A stretch of 64,000 nt of DNA from an uncultured Clostridia bacterium. GTDB taxonomy: Bacteria > Bacillota > Clostridia > Oscillospirales > Ruminococcaceae. Below the pieces are notes generated by a model that made no database searches, had not been told where the DNA came from, and saw only the letters and a program-made list of their open reading frames with translations. The position numbers and the translations under genes are program-made. Where the stretch lies: contig CAMMMX010000009.1 of assembly GCA_946498095.1 (NCBI GenBank), positions 1 through 64,000 on the forward strand, read 5' to 3'. The number at the start of each line of letters is the position of its first letter. Position 1 is the first letter of the stretch. This document shows positions 10,401-18,200 of this stretch, piece by piece.

Positions 10401-12424
10401 CCGGAAATCATCAGGTAACCACCGAACGACGTATATTCGATCTCGACCTTTTTTCCGCTCGGATACATGATGTAGCGCAGGCGTCCACCGCTGTCAAACC
10501 ACAGGTAACTGTCATCCTTGCAGGTAAGCTTGTACTCACCGCTGCTCTGCTTGATGATCTCGTAGCCGAGACCATCCTCATCCACCACATTTCCGTCTTT
10601 TTCATAAAAGTAATGTTCGGTGCCATCCGCATCGGAGTATACATATTTGTACTCCGACAGCAGATCCGACCCTGCCTTGATAGGGAAAATCGTCTGTTGA
10701 ATATTAAGCTTCCACCCCAGCCCCGATCGCGGCAGTGCAACTGCGTCGCTGGCGTTGGAGACATTTTGCGGATCCAGCGGCATGTGATGGCCCGCTTGAT
10801 ATCCATTGTAGACATGGCTCACCAGCCCTGGCGCTAACGAGCCAATTGTGCTAACGTCATCATGGACAAAGACAAGGTTACCCGTATAATGGTTGACATA
10901 ACCGGTACCGGCCCGACCGGCACTGTGTTCCTGATAGGTCCAATAGGGCTCAAGGCCGTTACTGTTACGATAGGCAATTTGGACAAACGGGAAACCATTG
11001 GCATCCGGATTTGGGTAATTCGTGGTGTAGAAGGACGCCCATGCACCCCGCACTGTCATATCGCCAGCCTCTCGGCAGCTTTTCAGCATAACACCTTTCT
11101 GCGTAGACGGATCCTCGTACCATTTTTGGATTAACTGGGTGACGTCAAAATAACGCCAGCCGGTACGCAAAGACGCGTCGTTGTAGCTGTTTGGAAATAT
11201 AGTATAGTCCACAATCGTATCCGAAAAATCCGGACGCGTACTCCATTTCAACGTATTTACGTTTAGCGTTTCCGTAAGCTCATGCAAATTCATCTGCATG
11301 TCCGGCATAGATGCCGAATAAAAGCTTCCGTCCCACTGGTAGACACCTAAAGTTGCCCCTACCACCACATCGGACTTTTTCAGTGAAGGAAGTGTAAAGT
11401 TCAGATAGGATCGCATGATTCCCTGCGTCGACGAAACACCGACCGCCATACGGCCATACTGGGCCGTCCCCGTACTGTCATCGAGACTGGCGACCTGTCC
11501 GTTTTGGATGTAGTTTTTGTCAAGCTTGGTAACGATAACCGGATCGATCGTCACAGGGAAGGCGCGCCCTTCCTCGTTGATAAATGTGCTGTCTGCAACG
11601 ATGGAGAGATCGTAGAAGTTTTTATTTTTCCCCTGCGACAGCACATAATGAACGTCCTCCGAAACGTTATTTTCGGCGTCGTACATAAACGGCTTAGGTA
11701 GCGTAAAAGCTTCCTCTCCCGACGCGTCACGTGCCGCGATACTGCCGTCCTCGAGCATGTGCAGCGTAATGCCTTTGACCTTCAGCTCGAAACGGTATTC
11801 ATATGCAGCCGCTTTCTCCTTCACAATGATACTTTCCTTGACGCCGCCAGGCGTTGTGTCGTAACGTAAATCTGTCCCTGCGAGGATATTTTCATATACT
11901 ACGGCGGACATCACCTTGTCCCTGCACAGCGGATCGTCATCGTTTTTTACATCGGTCAAGCCGATCACCCGCGCTGCAACGTCGGAACGCCCAGTACGTA
12001 TCAGCGAGCTGGACAGCGCGAAATCCCCTTTTTTAAATTTGAACTGGAACTTGCCATTCGTGTTTTTCGCATACTTGACAGAGAAGGCGTTACTCCTATT
12101 TCCGAATGCTTCCACGCCTTCCTCAGAGGTATCTTCTAGCGTATTGTCGATGTCTAGAAGCTCGCCGTCCTTCTCATAATGTACCGCCTGCGGGTAGGCC
12201 GCGGCGATATAACTGCCATCACTGAGGCGGAAATGTTTGACGTTTAGTTCCCGTTTGCTGACATCCTCTTCCATAATGAATGGTTGAGTATTTGTTGAAG
12301 GTGTACTTATGTCACCTGAAGCAGCAGGAAATGCTTTTCCTACAAAAGCGTATGCTGGTAAGATGGACTGTATCAGCAGCGCTGCTGTGCACAATCCTGC
12401 AATCAATTTACTTTTCCCTTTCAT
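4439..12424 (-). CDS. Secreted RHS/YD-repeat polymorphic toxin (WapA-like)
   Basis: A 2,661-residue protein. It has a Sec signal peptide at 1 to about 26 (ending PAYA), a DNRLRE-like region at about 280-480, then a YD-repeat shell starting near 520 (HYTGNL). Two CBM-like segments lie at about 850-1170. Three tandem LamG/concanavalin-like modules lie at about 1256-1460, 1465-1665 and 1668-1858, each starting (Y/H)(T/S)FD and containing RLDGVDDW or KFDGIDDW. YD repeats resume from about 1880, and the RHS hallmark region lies at about 2390-2465. The tip follows: a membrane-like segment, then KEKAAEKAITATP (about 2545), then about 100 residues beginning TYYHITTPENAAAIALSG with GGYVYAW, which resemble ADP-ribosyltransferase-fold toxins (HYD1/DarT-like). 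No LPXTG anchor is visible. An AGGAAGG site precedes the ATG. Likely role: contact-dependent competition. Confidence 0.9.
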   Translation of the reverse strand: MKGKSKLIAGLCTAALLIQSILPAYAFVGKAFPAASGDISTPSTNTQPFIMEEDVSKRELNVKHFRLSDGSYIAAAYPQAVHYEKDGELLDIDNTLEDTSEEGVEAFGNRSNAFSVKYAKNTNGKFQFKFKKGDFALSSSLIRTGRSDVAARVIGLTDVKNDDDPLCRDKVMSAVVYENILAGTDLRYDTTPGGVKESIIVKEKAAAYEYRFELKVKGITLHMLEDGSIAARDASGEEAFTLPKPFMYDAENNVSEDVHYVLSQGKNKNFYDLSIVADSTFINEEGRAFPVTIDPVIVTKLDKNYIQNGQVASLDDSTGTAQYGRMAVGVSSTQGIMRSYLNFTLPSLKKSDVVVGATLGVYQWDGSFYSASMPDMQMNLHELTETLNVNTLKWSTRPDFSDTIVDYTIFPNSYNDASLRTGWRYFDVTQLIQKWYEDPSTQKGVMLKSCREAGDMTVRGAWASFYTTNYPNPDANGFPFVQIAYRNSNGLEPYWTYQEHSAGRAGTGYVNHYTGNLVFVHDDVSTIGSLAPGLVSHVYNGYQAGHHMPLDPQNVSNASDAVALPRSGLGWKLNIQQTIFPIKAGSDLLSEYKYVYSDADGTEHYFYEKDGNVVDEDGLGYEIIKQSSGEYKLTCKDDSYLWFDSGGRLRYIMYPSGKKVEIEYTSFGGYLMISGIKDGAGHRLGITRDPTTSYISYITDEAGRKTTYSYTGSNLTKITYPDGTFTTFTYTSDNMLSTVTDRTGYTVSYSYTTGAARRIATVTEKNGSNVGQTVGIGYPSVAETIVRTSGKDDVYGNADDIITTYHFDNFGRTVEVSDNYGGAAMYSYYNDGQQQNKLKTSGQVREGVYNKLLRGSFEEGIGGWNFARNDGTASLYTAGGYHSAQSIKFTGWNGIVQYPSSAVNKTYTLSAYVKVDDINLAASGRSGVGVWFDVHSASGVKRTVYGEFVTTPTAGKGDDGWVQVSTSITMQADESACSLAAVAGLFNATGTVYIDCVQVEESNLPNRYNFVENGSMDLLFNANALPTQWSELSGTSAGSGVSASVNDETSISRGGPGALKVSGSATSPRGYKTTVKVKGDKGDSFVLSGWAKADAAAQKDGYTNRTFALAAKIAYTDGTTETKTFDFNPYVHDWQFVSGVVVAEKDYTSMEVRALYDYNVNTAYFDGLQLYLDNAQSYTYDDEGNVITAQQNAEQQSEMEYNSSNDLVKLVEPNGFGYIYSYDNKHNLVNATSSGNVDYSFDYDEDGNVTQTVVGSSLLARYTFDGTLEDAMGRQPNATYNGGTPVYVDGTRGQALRLDGVDDWLELGGLEVPSQFTVSLWVSPESTQNGQAFVGKHTSTGSNQFLLGYYDNLLEAEVPNWRTDVPIPGARWQHLTVTVASTDENQIMTVYCEGAKVGESTSTAKVDFNDGLSWCLGQDYDSGPVKSDYLKGRIDDVCFYGRALNEEEVWELYQTYQDVYQGGKGTSLLAGYSFDQTMADAKGRVVDATFHGGTPVYVDGIRGQALRLDGVDDWVELNGLDITPEFTVSMWARPSSTKDGQALVAKHTGDGSNQFLTGYYSGALQYEMPGWGAAGPATSTDWRYVTVSLKNMGGGVYEKTLYIDGVKYGSSSRTLTPNFTGGLNWCLGQEWDGTARSDFFAGDIDEVCFFNRALPAEEIKESYNHYRRALAHFTFDDTLEDTSGNGVNAVWSGGTAEYAAGHSGKALKFDGIDDWVALNGLNLQDSYSVGMWVNPEVESKSQAFLGKHTSAGGNQLLLGMWYGKLMVDYPSTIWEGKVSTGWQHYILTVEKMREDKSNLRLYRDGQLLFDQAVDSVSVEDGKAWCLGQEWDDGSLTDFFQGVMDEVWFYNYALSVEEVQELYETGKVSEPWTKETEQGKIYSSATYTEDGAFLSTSTDSRGKTTSYVYNENKNTLQKQTDAKGNEVRYEYNTGDDITKVFLDSNKNGTAETDEVQIGYTYQNNRLSKILHNGTTYAFGYDAFGNTLTTKVGTRTLMTDTYGTRNGKLTKSTYGNGVYTEQTYDYRDRVTGKKVNGQLLFEWMYDAMGMVGKHIDHANDRTYTYRYDTTGRTSSVSWGEGSYDYNYDQNNNVSKVIRTFGDEVRTEEYIYGKDNLPQAVSLGNGAQEEYEYDNLNRLKRQRVNGKEVELSYLAGGGGPDATTALIETYKASDGTELKYEYDELGNITKIYANEELQYRYEYDALSQLTREDSVPENKSVTYEYDKGGNLLSKKEYVYTTGTLGAATSTTEYSYGDSSWKDLLTSYNGQSITYDGIGNPLSYRDGMTLTWKSGRQLSTLQTRGKAVSYEYDADGIRTRKTVDGVTTTYELDGGSVVKETSGTQEIYYLYGANGLVGLELNGVSYYYVRNGQNDIVGILDASGNKVVSYVYDTWGKLVTMTGSMASTVGVANPYRYRGYRYDEESGLYYLQTRYYDPETGRFLNADGYVTTGQGLLSGNMFAYCLNNPVNMMDPSGEFVGSIAGSMAGPFFAGMGLMTIFYAMSQPSFQAALSGFVDAVDNSLRNNTSKAIASPSVQKQMQDIVKSKVQVKEKAAEKAITATPPKPEAPTYYHITTPENAAAIALSGMMIGSRFEGGYVYAWRNRPGKDAVKNAGARKGVIISFKTGTSFVKDNGITDEKLQGYQPVVSARPGPIAVWDVQIVG
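5025..6736 (-). repeat. 1,712-bp direct repeat, copy B (inside full RHS gene)
   Basis: The partner of 1939-3650. It covers codons about 1896-2466 of the full-length RHS gene, ending exactly where the variable tip starts. A crossover between the copies would fuse the secreted shell to the alternative tip and delete about 3.1 kb including the present tip and its immunity gene. Confidence 0.9.
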
Positions 12425-12568
12425 TCATACCTATCCTTCCTGATTCTGAACGTCCTCTGAGGGCGCTCAAATCTTTGGTTTAAAAGCAATATTTAAACCA
12501 TCCCCTCTAAATAGCTTATTTAACTCCTCTCCTTCCTTAGAAATCCTTTATTTTCCTCCCGCACTTTT

Positions 12569-12597
12569 ATAATATCACATAATTTGTGCATATTCAA
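12569..12597 (-). promoter_or_regulatory. SigmaA-type promoter of the RHS operon
   Basis: On the minus strand: TTGAAT (12592-12597), 17-nt spacer, TATTAT (12569-12574), about 145 nt before the RHS start. The surrounding 12,430-12,900 is AT-rich and I see no gene in it. Confidence 0.65.
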
Positions 12598-12908
12598 TTG
12601 TTTTAATAAAATTAGACTATTTTTTTCATTTATTTTTTGCACTAATTAAGCATAAAATGCAATATATACGGCAATAAATACACTAAGTTTATAATATCAT
12701 GTATGAAATCCATATCGTTACCTTTGTATGATTTACACTATACACAATACGTGCGTTATAGTGAAATAGGAAAACGATCTTTTCATTGAACGCCAGCCAT
12801 CATTGTCGGGAACAGATGCAATCTGCAAAGTTTCAGATAAGCATCACGCGCAGCTTAAACGCAAACAGGAAATACCCGTTGGCCCTACTGGGAAAGTAAA
12901 AATAATCC

Positions 12909-12937
12909 TTTACAAAAACGGGCTGCTGTGTTAAAAT
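12909..12937 (+). promoter_or_regulatory. SigmaA-type promoter of rpsO-pnp
   Basis: TTTACA (12909-12914), exactly 17 nt, TAAAAT (12932-12937). Transcription would start near 12944, giving a leader of about 145 nt before rpsO. Confidence 0.75.
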
Positions 12938-12980
12938 AGACAAGGTATAGTGGCTGTTGACCGCCATTATCCAAACCGCG

Positions 12981-13032
12981 CCCCGGCTTGTGGGTTACGC
13001 CCTGGCTGTACGGATGTACAAGCTCTGTGGGG
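12981..13032 (+). ncRNA. Structured rpsO leader (candidate S15 autoregulatory element)
   Basis: A closing helix CCCCGGCTTGT / ACAAGCT-GTGGGG encloses two small hairpins, GGG-TTACG-CCC (12992-13002) and TGTAC-GGAT-GTACA (13007-13020). The second hairpin overlaps the closing strand by three bases, so the two helices may compete. Multi-helix junctions are the known type of target for S15 in rpsO leaders of other bacteria. That this one binds S15 is inference. Confidence 0.45.
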
Positions 13033-13089
13033 AGATTTGCCTGCCACCTGCTGCGACGACGGCAATTTTTTAATGAGGTGAAGTTAACC

Positions 13090-13356
13090 ATGATGCAGAA
13101 ACAGGAAAAAACGTCTGTAATCGAAACCAACCGATTGCATGAGAAAGACACCGGATCGCCTGAGGTACAGATCGCCATCCTCACCAGAAGAATCAACGAT
13201 CTGACAGAGCATCTGAAGCAGCATAAAAACGACCATCATTCCCGTCGTGGCTTGCTGAAGATGGTCGGACGCAGAAGGAACTTGCTCAATTACCTGATGA
13301 AAAAGGACATCACTCGATACCGCGCTATCATCGAGAAACTGGGCATCCGTAAGTAA
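13090..13356 (+). CDS. rpsO: 30S ribosomal protein S15
   Basis: 88 residues, the normal length of bS15, with the family signature [25 protein letters not shown] and [10 protein letters not shown]. It binds the 16S rRNA central-domain three-way junction early in 30S assembly. The frame is open upstream to 12988, but the start is the ATG at 13090 (or the adjacent ATG), placed 9 nt after GAGGTG. It is followed by pnp, the classic rpsO-pnp pairing. The structured leader suggests autogenous control. Confidence 0.97.
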   Translation: MMQKQEKTSVIETNRLHEKDTGSPEVQIAILTRRINDLTEHLKQHKNDHHSRRGLLKMVGRRRNLLNYLMKKDITRYRAIIEKLGIRK

Positions 13357-13482
13357 AATTACGTACTGCCGCTGTCTCGATCCCATAAGTATACCGACAG
13401 GGCAGCTTTCGCAAATCAAGCTGCCTTGTTTGAATACTAGCCGCCGCTTACGGTCGGTCGTCGGCTTTTCAAGCCGACATCT

Positions 13483-13531
13483 TAGTAATAAACCGTACCC
13501 TTGCGAAAAGCGAGGGCAGGGTTTATTGCTA
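13483..13531 (+). promoter_or_regulatory. Long stem-loop in the pnp leader (candidate RNase III site)
   Basis: TAGTAATAAACC pairs with GGTTTATTGCTA (one G-U), and inside it CCCTTGC-GAAA-GCGAGGG forms a second helix, giving about 19 paired positions. Two further hairpins precede it (around 13399-13426 and 13469-13487). None has a clear U-tract. In E. coli a comparable duplex upstream of pnp is cut by RNase III and underlies PNPase autoregulation; the equivalent role here is inferred. Confidence 0.5.
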
Positions 13532-13583
13532 AAACCTTCTGTAAACGGCATTTCCATCCGAACCAAAACAGGAGGTATTTTCC

Positions 13584-15683
13584 ATGTTTGAAAACTACAA
13601 AATGTTTAAAACTACCTTTGCCGGGCGAGAATTGACGGTGGAAACCGGAAAGACCTGCATGCTCTCCAATGGATCCTGCTTCGTCCGTTATGGTGACACC
13701 GTTGTCATGGCCAATGTGACGATGAGCCAAAAGCCACGTGACGGTATCGACTTTTTCCCGCTTTCGGTCGACTTCGAGGAACGGCTGTACGCTGTCGGGC
13801 ATATCCCCGGCTCTTTTCTCAAACGCGAGGGGCGTCCGAGCGAAAAGGCGATCCTGACCTCCCGTATGGTCGACCGCCCGATCCGTCCGCTTTTTCCCAA
13901 GGATATGCGCAACGACGTCTCGGTCGTCATGACGGTGCTCTCTGTTGACCCTGACTGCTCTCCGGAAATTACCGGTTTGGTCGCCACCTCTATTGCGCTG
14001 TCCATCTCGGACATCCCGTGGAACGGTCCGATCGGCGGCATCAGTGTCGGCTTGTGCGACGGCAAGGTCGTTCTCAACCCTGACGCGGCCCAGCGCGAGG
14101 TCAGCGATCTCAATCTAACCGTCGCCGCTTCCAAAGAAAAAATCGTCATGATTGAAGCGGGCGCTAACGAGGTTCCTAACGACGTCATGCTTGACGCCAT
14201 CATCCAGGGACACAAGGAAATTCAGAAGCTGGTGGACTTCATCAGCTCTATTCAGAAGGAAATCGGTAAAAAGAAGGTCGAATTCGAGTCTCAGGAAGTC
14301 GACTACAACATGTTCGAGGCTATCAAGGAGTTTGCCATCGAAAAGATTCGCTACGCACTGGACACTGACGATAAGAACGTTCGCGAGGCGCGGCTACAGC
14401 CAGTCATCGCCGAGGTACACGAAACATTTGACCCACAGTATCCCGAACAGGAAGCGATGATCGACGAATGCCTATATAAATTGCAGAAATTTGTCGTCCG
14501 TCGCTGGCTGCTGGATGACGGTAAACGTGTCGACGGACGCGGCCTCAACGAGATCCGTCCGCTGGCAAGCGAAGTCGGACTGCTGCCGCGTGTACACGGC
14601 TCCGGGCTCTTCACCAGAGGCCAGACCCAGGTACTGACCGTAGCTACACTTGGCCCGGTCAGCGACGCGCAGCTGCTTGACGGCATTGACGCGGAAACAG
14701 AGAAGCGTTACATGCATCATTATAACTTCCCCTCCTACTCTGTTGGCGAGACCCGTCCCAGCCGTGGTCCGGGACGCCGCGAGATCGGTCACGGCGCGCT
14801 GGCGGAAAAAGCGTTGTTGCCAGTTATCCCTCCGGTGGAGGAATTCCCTTATGCGATCCGTCTGGTGTCCGAGGTGCTGTCCTCTAACGGCTCTACCTCT
14901 CAGGGTTCCATCTGTGGCTCTACGCTGGCGCTGATGGACGCTGGCGTCCCGATCAAAGCGCCAGTTGCCGGCATCTCCTGTGGTCTGATCACCGAGGGCG
15001 ACCGCTGGATGACAATGGTGGATATCCAGGGCTTGGAAGACTTCTTCGGCGACATGGATTTCAAGGTCGGCGGTACTCATAAGGGTATTACCGCTATCCA
15101 GATGGACATTAAAATTGACGGTCTGACCTACGACATGATTGCGGAAGCCTTTGAGAAAACGGAGAAGGCGCGCTTTTATATCCTCGATGAGGTAATGCTT
15201 AAGGCCATCCCAGAGCCGCGCAAGGAACTTTCCGCTTACGCGCCCAAGATGTTGACTACCAAAGTGCCGGTCGACAAGATCCGCGAGGTGATCGGCAGTG
15301 GCGGCAAGGTCATCCAGAAAATCTGCGCAGACTGTGACTGTAAGATCGATATCAATGAGGACGGCAATGTCTTTATTTCCGGTATCAACATGGACAATCT
15401 GCGGCGTGCGCTCCAGATTATCAACACCATTGCAAACGATCCGGAAATTGGCGCTATCTATAAAGGAAAAGTCACCCGCCTGATGAATTTCGGTGCATTT
15501 GTTGAAATTGCCCCTGGCAAGGAAGGGCTCGTCCACATCTCCAAGCTGGACACCTCCCGTGTGGAGAAGGTGGAAGATGTCGTGAAGGTTGGAGATGAGG
15601 TACTGGTCAAGGTTACGGAAATCGACCAGCAGGGTCGTATCAACCTTTCCCGTAAGGACGCGCTGAGCCAGCTGAAAAAGTAA
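13584..15683 (+). CDS. pnp: Polyribonucleotide nucleotidyltransferase
   Basis: 699 residues, the usual PNPase length. It degrades RNA 3' to 5' by phosphorolysis in a trimeric ring. The order is standard: RNase PH-like domain 1 (about 10-145), alpha-helical linker, RNase PH-like domain 2 (about 310-540, with FTRGQTQVL and the SNGSTSQGSICGS region), KH domain with GSGGKVIQ (about 572-579), and a C-terminal S1 domain (about 625-693, GAFVEIAPGKEGLVHIS). An AGGAGG site sits 8 nt before the ATG. It is 227 nt behind rpsO; expression may be shared with rpsO and modulated by the leader stem-loops. Confidence 0.98.
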   Translation: MFENYKMFKTTFAGRELTVETGKTCMLSNGSCFVRYGDTVVMANVTMSQKPRDGIDFFPLSVDFEERLYAVGHIPGSFLKREGRPSEKAILTSRMVDRPIRPLFPKDMRNDVSVVMTVLSVDPDCSPEITGLVATSIALSISDIPWNGPIGGISVGLCDGKVVLNPDAAQREVSDLNLTVAASKEKIVMIEAGANEVPNDVMLDAIIQGHKEIQKLVDFISSIQKEIGKKKVEFESQEVDYNMFEAIKEFAIEKIRYALDTDDKNVREARLQPVIAEVHETFDPQYPEQEAMIDECLYKLQKFVVRRWLLDDGKRVDGRGLNEIRPLASEVGLLPRVHGSGLFTRGQTQVLTVATLGPVSDAQLLDGIDAETEKRYMHHYNFPSYSVGETRPSRGPGRREIGHGALAEKALLPVIPPVEEFPYAIRLVSEVLSSNGSTSQGSICGSTLALMDAGVPIKAPVAGISCGLITEGDRWMTMVDIQGLEDFFGDMDFKVGGTHKGITAIQMDIKIDGLTYDMIAEAFEKTEKARFYILDEVMLKAIPEPRKELSAYAPKMLTTKVPVDKIREVIGSGGKVIQKICADCDCKIDINEDGNVFISGINMDNLRRALQIINTIANDPEIGAIYKGKVTRLMNFGAFVEIAPGKEGLVHISKLDTSRVEKVEDVVKVGDEVLVKVTEIDQQGRINLSRKDALSQLKK

Positions 15684-15698
15684 CGAAAGTATAAGTAA

Positions 15699-15725
15699 AC
15701 AGCAGGCGAACGCCTGCTGTTTTTT
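15699..15725 (+). terminator. Terminator after pnp
   Basis: ACAGCAGGCG-AA-CGCCTGCTGT forms a perfect 10-bp stem followed by TTTTTT. It ends the rpsO-pnp unit 33 nt before pheA. Confidence 0.9.
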
Positions 15726-15758
15726 GATGATCATTTTCCTTGAAAGGATGAAAACCCG

Positions 15759-16877
15759 ATGGATTTGAACGACATCCGCGCCCGGATAGATGAAACGGAC
15801 CGAGAACTTGTACGGCTATTCTGCCAACGCACCGAGTTGGTCGAACAGGTCGCTGCATACAAGAAATCGCACAATCTTCAGGTGTTTCAGAAAGAACGTG
15901 AGGACGCGGTACTGGAAAAAGTCAGCGCATTGGCTCCAGCCGAAATGAAAAATGCTGTCTCCTCGCTTTTTACCTTCCTGATGGACGTCAGCAAAAGCCG
16001 TCAGTTAGACGCTATCCGGAATGTCACAGAGCCTGTCGTCAACGTATCGCAGCCAGAACTTCCCTCTCCGTTGCGTGTGGGACTGCAGGGCGTCAGCGGT
16101 TGTTATGCTCATATTGCTGCTGAGACGGCTTTCTCCACCCCACAGATAACGTTTCTGGACACCTATGACGCTGTCTTCTCCGCAGTGGAGTCGGATGCAA
16201 TTGACGTCGGTGTCCTGCCGATCGAAAACGCCATCGCAGGCAGCGTACATGCTGTCTATAACGCCATGTTACGGCACGACTTTCTGATTATCAAAGCTGT
16301 TACACTGAAAATCAATCATTGCCTCTGTGCAAGACCCGGCGTTGCCCTGACAGATATCAGCGAGGTACATTCCCATGAGCAGGCGCTGCGTCAGTGCAGC
16401 TGTTTCCTAAGCGAGAAGGGATGCACATCAATCGAGGAATCAAATACCGCGGTCGCGGCCGAGCTTGTCGCCCGCAGTAGTACGCCGGTCGGTGTAATCT
16501 GCTCCCGCCGCTGTGCGGATGAGTATGGCCTGGTCGTATTGGCTGACAATATCGCGGACGATCTAAACAATAGCACACGCTTTATCTGTATTGCGAAGCC
16601 CACCTACGCGCAAACGCGGGGGGACACTGTGTCGGTCGCTGTGACGGCGCTCAATGAACCGGGAGCGTTGATGCGCTTATTGACGAAATTTTCTATCCGC
16701 GGTGTGAATCTGCTTAAAATTGAAAGCCGCCCTGCGGGAAGCAATTTCAACGTCGTCTTTTACATCGACTTTGCAGGGGACGTCGGTACCGTAGCCATCC
16801 AAAATCTGCTGGAGGACCTGTGCGAAACTCTCCCCTCGTTCCGCATGCTCGGCGGCTATCCGACCCTGGAGTCCTAA
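15759..16877 (+). CDS. pheA: Bifunctional chorismate mutase / prephenate dehydratase
   Basis: 372 residues. It converts chorismate to prephenate and then to phenylpyruvate, for phenylalanine synthesis. An AroQ chorismate mutase domain occupies about 1-85 (DLNDIRARIDETDRELVRLF, Arg/Lys/Glu active-site positions). A prephenate dehydratase domain follows at about 105-285, with the NSTRF motif near 270. A C-terminal ACT domain (about 292-368) carries the ESRP motif expected for Phe feedback inhibition. The fused CM-PDT form is the P-protein. The start is set by AAAGGATG, 8 nt upstream. It stands alone between two terminators. Confidence 0.95.
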   Translation: MDLNDIRARIDETDRELVRLFCQRTELVEQVAAYKKSHNLQVFQKEREDAVLEKVSALAPAEMKNAVSSLFTFLMDVSKSRQLDAIRNVTEPVVNVSQPELPSPLRVGLQGVSGCYAHIAAETAFSTPQITFLDTYDAVFSAVESDAIDVGVLPIENAIAGSVHAVYNAMLRHDFLIIKAVTLKINHCLCARPGVALTDISEVHSHEQALRQCSCFLSEKGCTSIEESNTAVAAELVARSSTPVGVICSRRCADEYGLVVLADNIADDLNNSTRFICIAKPTYAQTRGDTVSVAVTALNEPGALMRLLTKFSIRGVNLLKIESRPAGSNFNVVFYIDFAGDVGTVAIQNLLEDLCETLPSFRMLGGYPTLES

Positions 16878-16920
16878 ATTCCACAAGCGCTTGTTCAGCT
16901 GTGTTCGCACATGTGGCAGA

Positions 16921-16958
16921 AATCCCGAACAGGAAATCGAATCCTGTTCGGGATTTTT
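16921..16958 (+). terminator. Terminator after pheA
   Basis: AATCCCGAACAGGA pairs with TCCTGTTCGGGATT and is followed by TTTTTG. The stem is symmetric enough to act in both directions, but 17079-17960 ends about 120 nt away. Confidence 0.85.
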
Positions 16959-17078
16959 GCTATACTTCGCTCCTGCGGATACGCAATATAATTGTACGCG
17001 GTTCTATCAGAATCATGGACACTTCGCGACCATACAATTCGAGGATTCCATATCTTTCATGAAAAGCACAGAGCTTGA

Positions 17079-17960
17079 TTAGTCGTTTGGAGGTTGATAG
17101 AACTTTCCCGCGATTTGATCGGTCTTTATAACATTGACGAACGCTTTTTCATCTATTTCCCGTACCTTACGTGTCACTTCCTTGACTTGATCGCTGGAAA
17201 TGACAGTATAAATCATGGCACGCGGCTGGCCGTTGTACAATCCTGTCCCATGGAACAGCGTTGCACCATGATGGGTCGACTCCCGGATCCTACGATAGAT
17301 TTCTTCCGATTCGTCCGATACAATGAAGAGTGTCGCACGCCGGTAACGTGCGTTCATCACATGCACCACCTGTGTCGAGGCGAACTGAAAGATGATCGAA
17401 TACAGCGCTTTGTCCCAACCGAACAGCAGGCCTGCCACAACCAACATCCCGGCATTCCCCAGCAGAATATAATTCCAAGCGTCGATATTGAGTCGCTGTG
17501 ACAATGCAACTGCAATAAAGTCGGTTCCACCGCTTGTCGCACGTCCCCGCAGACACAAGCCAATCGCAAAGCCGTTGATAATCCCGCCAAATACGCAAAT
17601 CAAAAGAACATCGTCAGTGACTGCCGCTGTTGGGATGATGTCAGTCAAGACACTTGTCAAGACGATCATAAGGCACGAATAGATCGTAAAGCGTTTTCCG
17701 ATCAGTTTGAAGCTGATCGCTGCCGGAATGGCATTGAGTAGGAAGTTCACCAGACTGAAAGGGAGGGAAATATGGAAGAACTGCGAAAAGCTACGCTGGA
17801 TGAGCAGCGTCAGCCCGTTAAAGCCACCGGGGAATAGCCCTCCGGCTTCGACGAAACTCTTGATGTTAACCGCCATGATAACGGACGCAATAACAATTAG
17901 CAGCAGTCTGCGTCCCTCCTCTCGGAGCGTTTGGACACGGTCATTTCTTTTTAATTTCAA
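17079..17960 (-). CDS. YitT family membrane protein (DUF161/DUF2179)
   Basis: About 293 residues. Five to six predicted membrane segments (for example LLLIVIASVIMAVNI and LLICVFGGIINGFAIGL) are followed by a soluble DUF2179 domain from about 215. The family motif GGLFPGGFNGLTLL is present near 47. Function is unknown; the family is widespread in Bacillota. An ATG 21 nt upstream lacks a properly spaced ribosome site, whereas TTG at 17960 lies 8 nt after AAAGGGG, so I choose TTG. The interval 17961-18200 holds no gene I can support. Confidence 0.85.
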   Translation of the reverse strand: MKLKRNDRVQTLREEGRRLLLIVIASVIMAVNIKSFVEAGGLFPGGFNGLTLLIQRSFSQFFHISLPFSLVNFLLNAIPAAISFKLIGKRFTIYSCLMIVLTSVLTDIIPTAAVTDDVLLICVFGGIINGFAIGLCLRGRATSGGTDFIAVALSQRLNIDAWNYILLGNAGMLVVAGLLFGWDKALYSIIFQFASTQVVHVMNARYRRATLFIVSDESEEIYRRIRESTHHGATLFHGTGLYNGQPRAMIYTVISSDQVKEVTRKVREIDEKAFVNVIKTDQIAGKFYQPPND

Positions 17961-18200
17961 ACAATTTTCCCCTTTCCACATATCCTACCGTTATATTCGC
18001 AACGCTATCTGGATATCTTCCTGCAAAAGCTAGACAGCATAGCTTGCCAAGGGTCGGACTCATTTGAGCCATATCAATCTGCGACATACCTTGACATACC
18101 TTTCTGAGCGACCACTTTTCTCCGTAGCTTCCTGCATACATCCCATTATCCAGAAACCCCGGCAGGCTTTTCAATGCCTGAAACGCCTTACGCCGGCAAG

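Noticed and set aside
12988-13089. N-terminal extension of rpsO
   Set aside because: The added residues match nothing in S15, and GAGGTG is correctly placed only for ATG 13090.
14472-15734. 420-codon minus-strand frame opposite pnp
   Set aside because: Antisense shadow of a conserved gene; no start site or family match.
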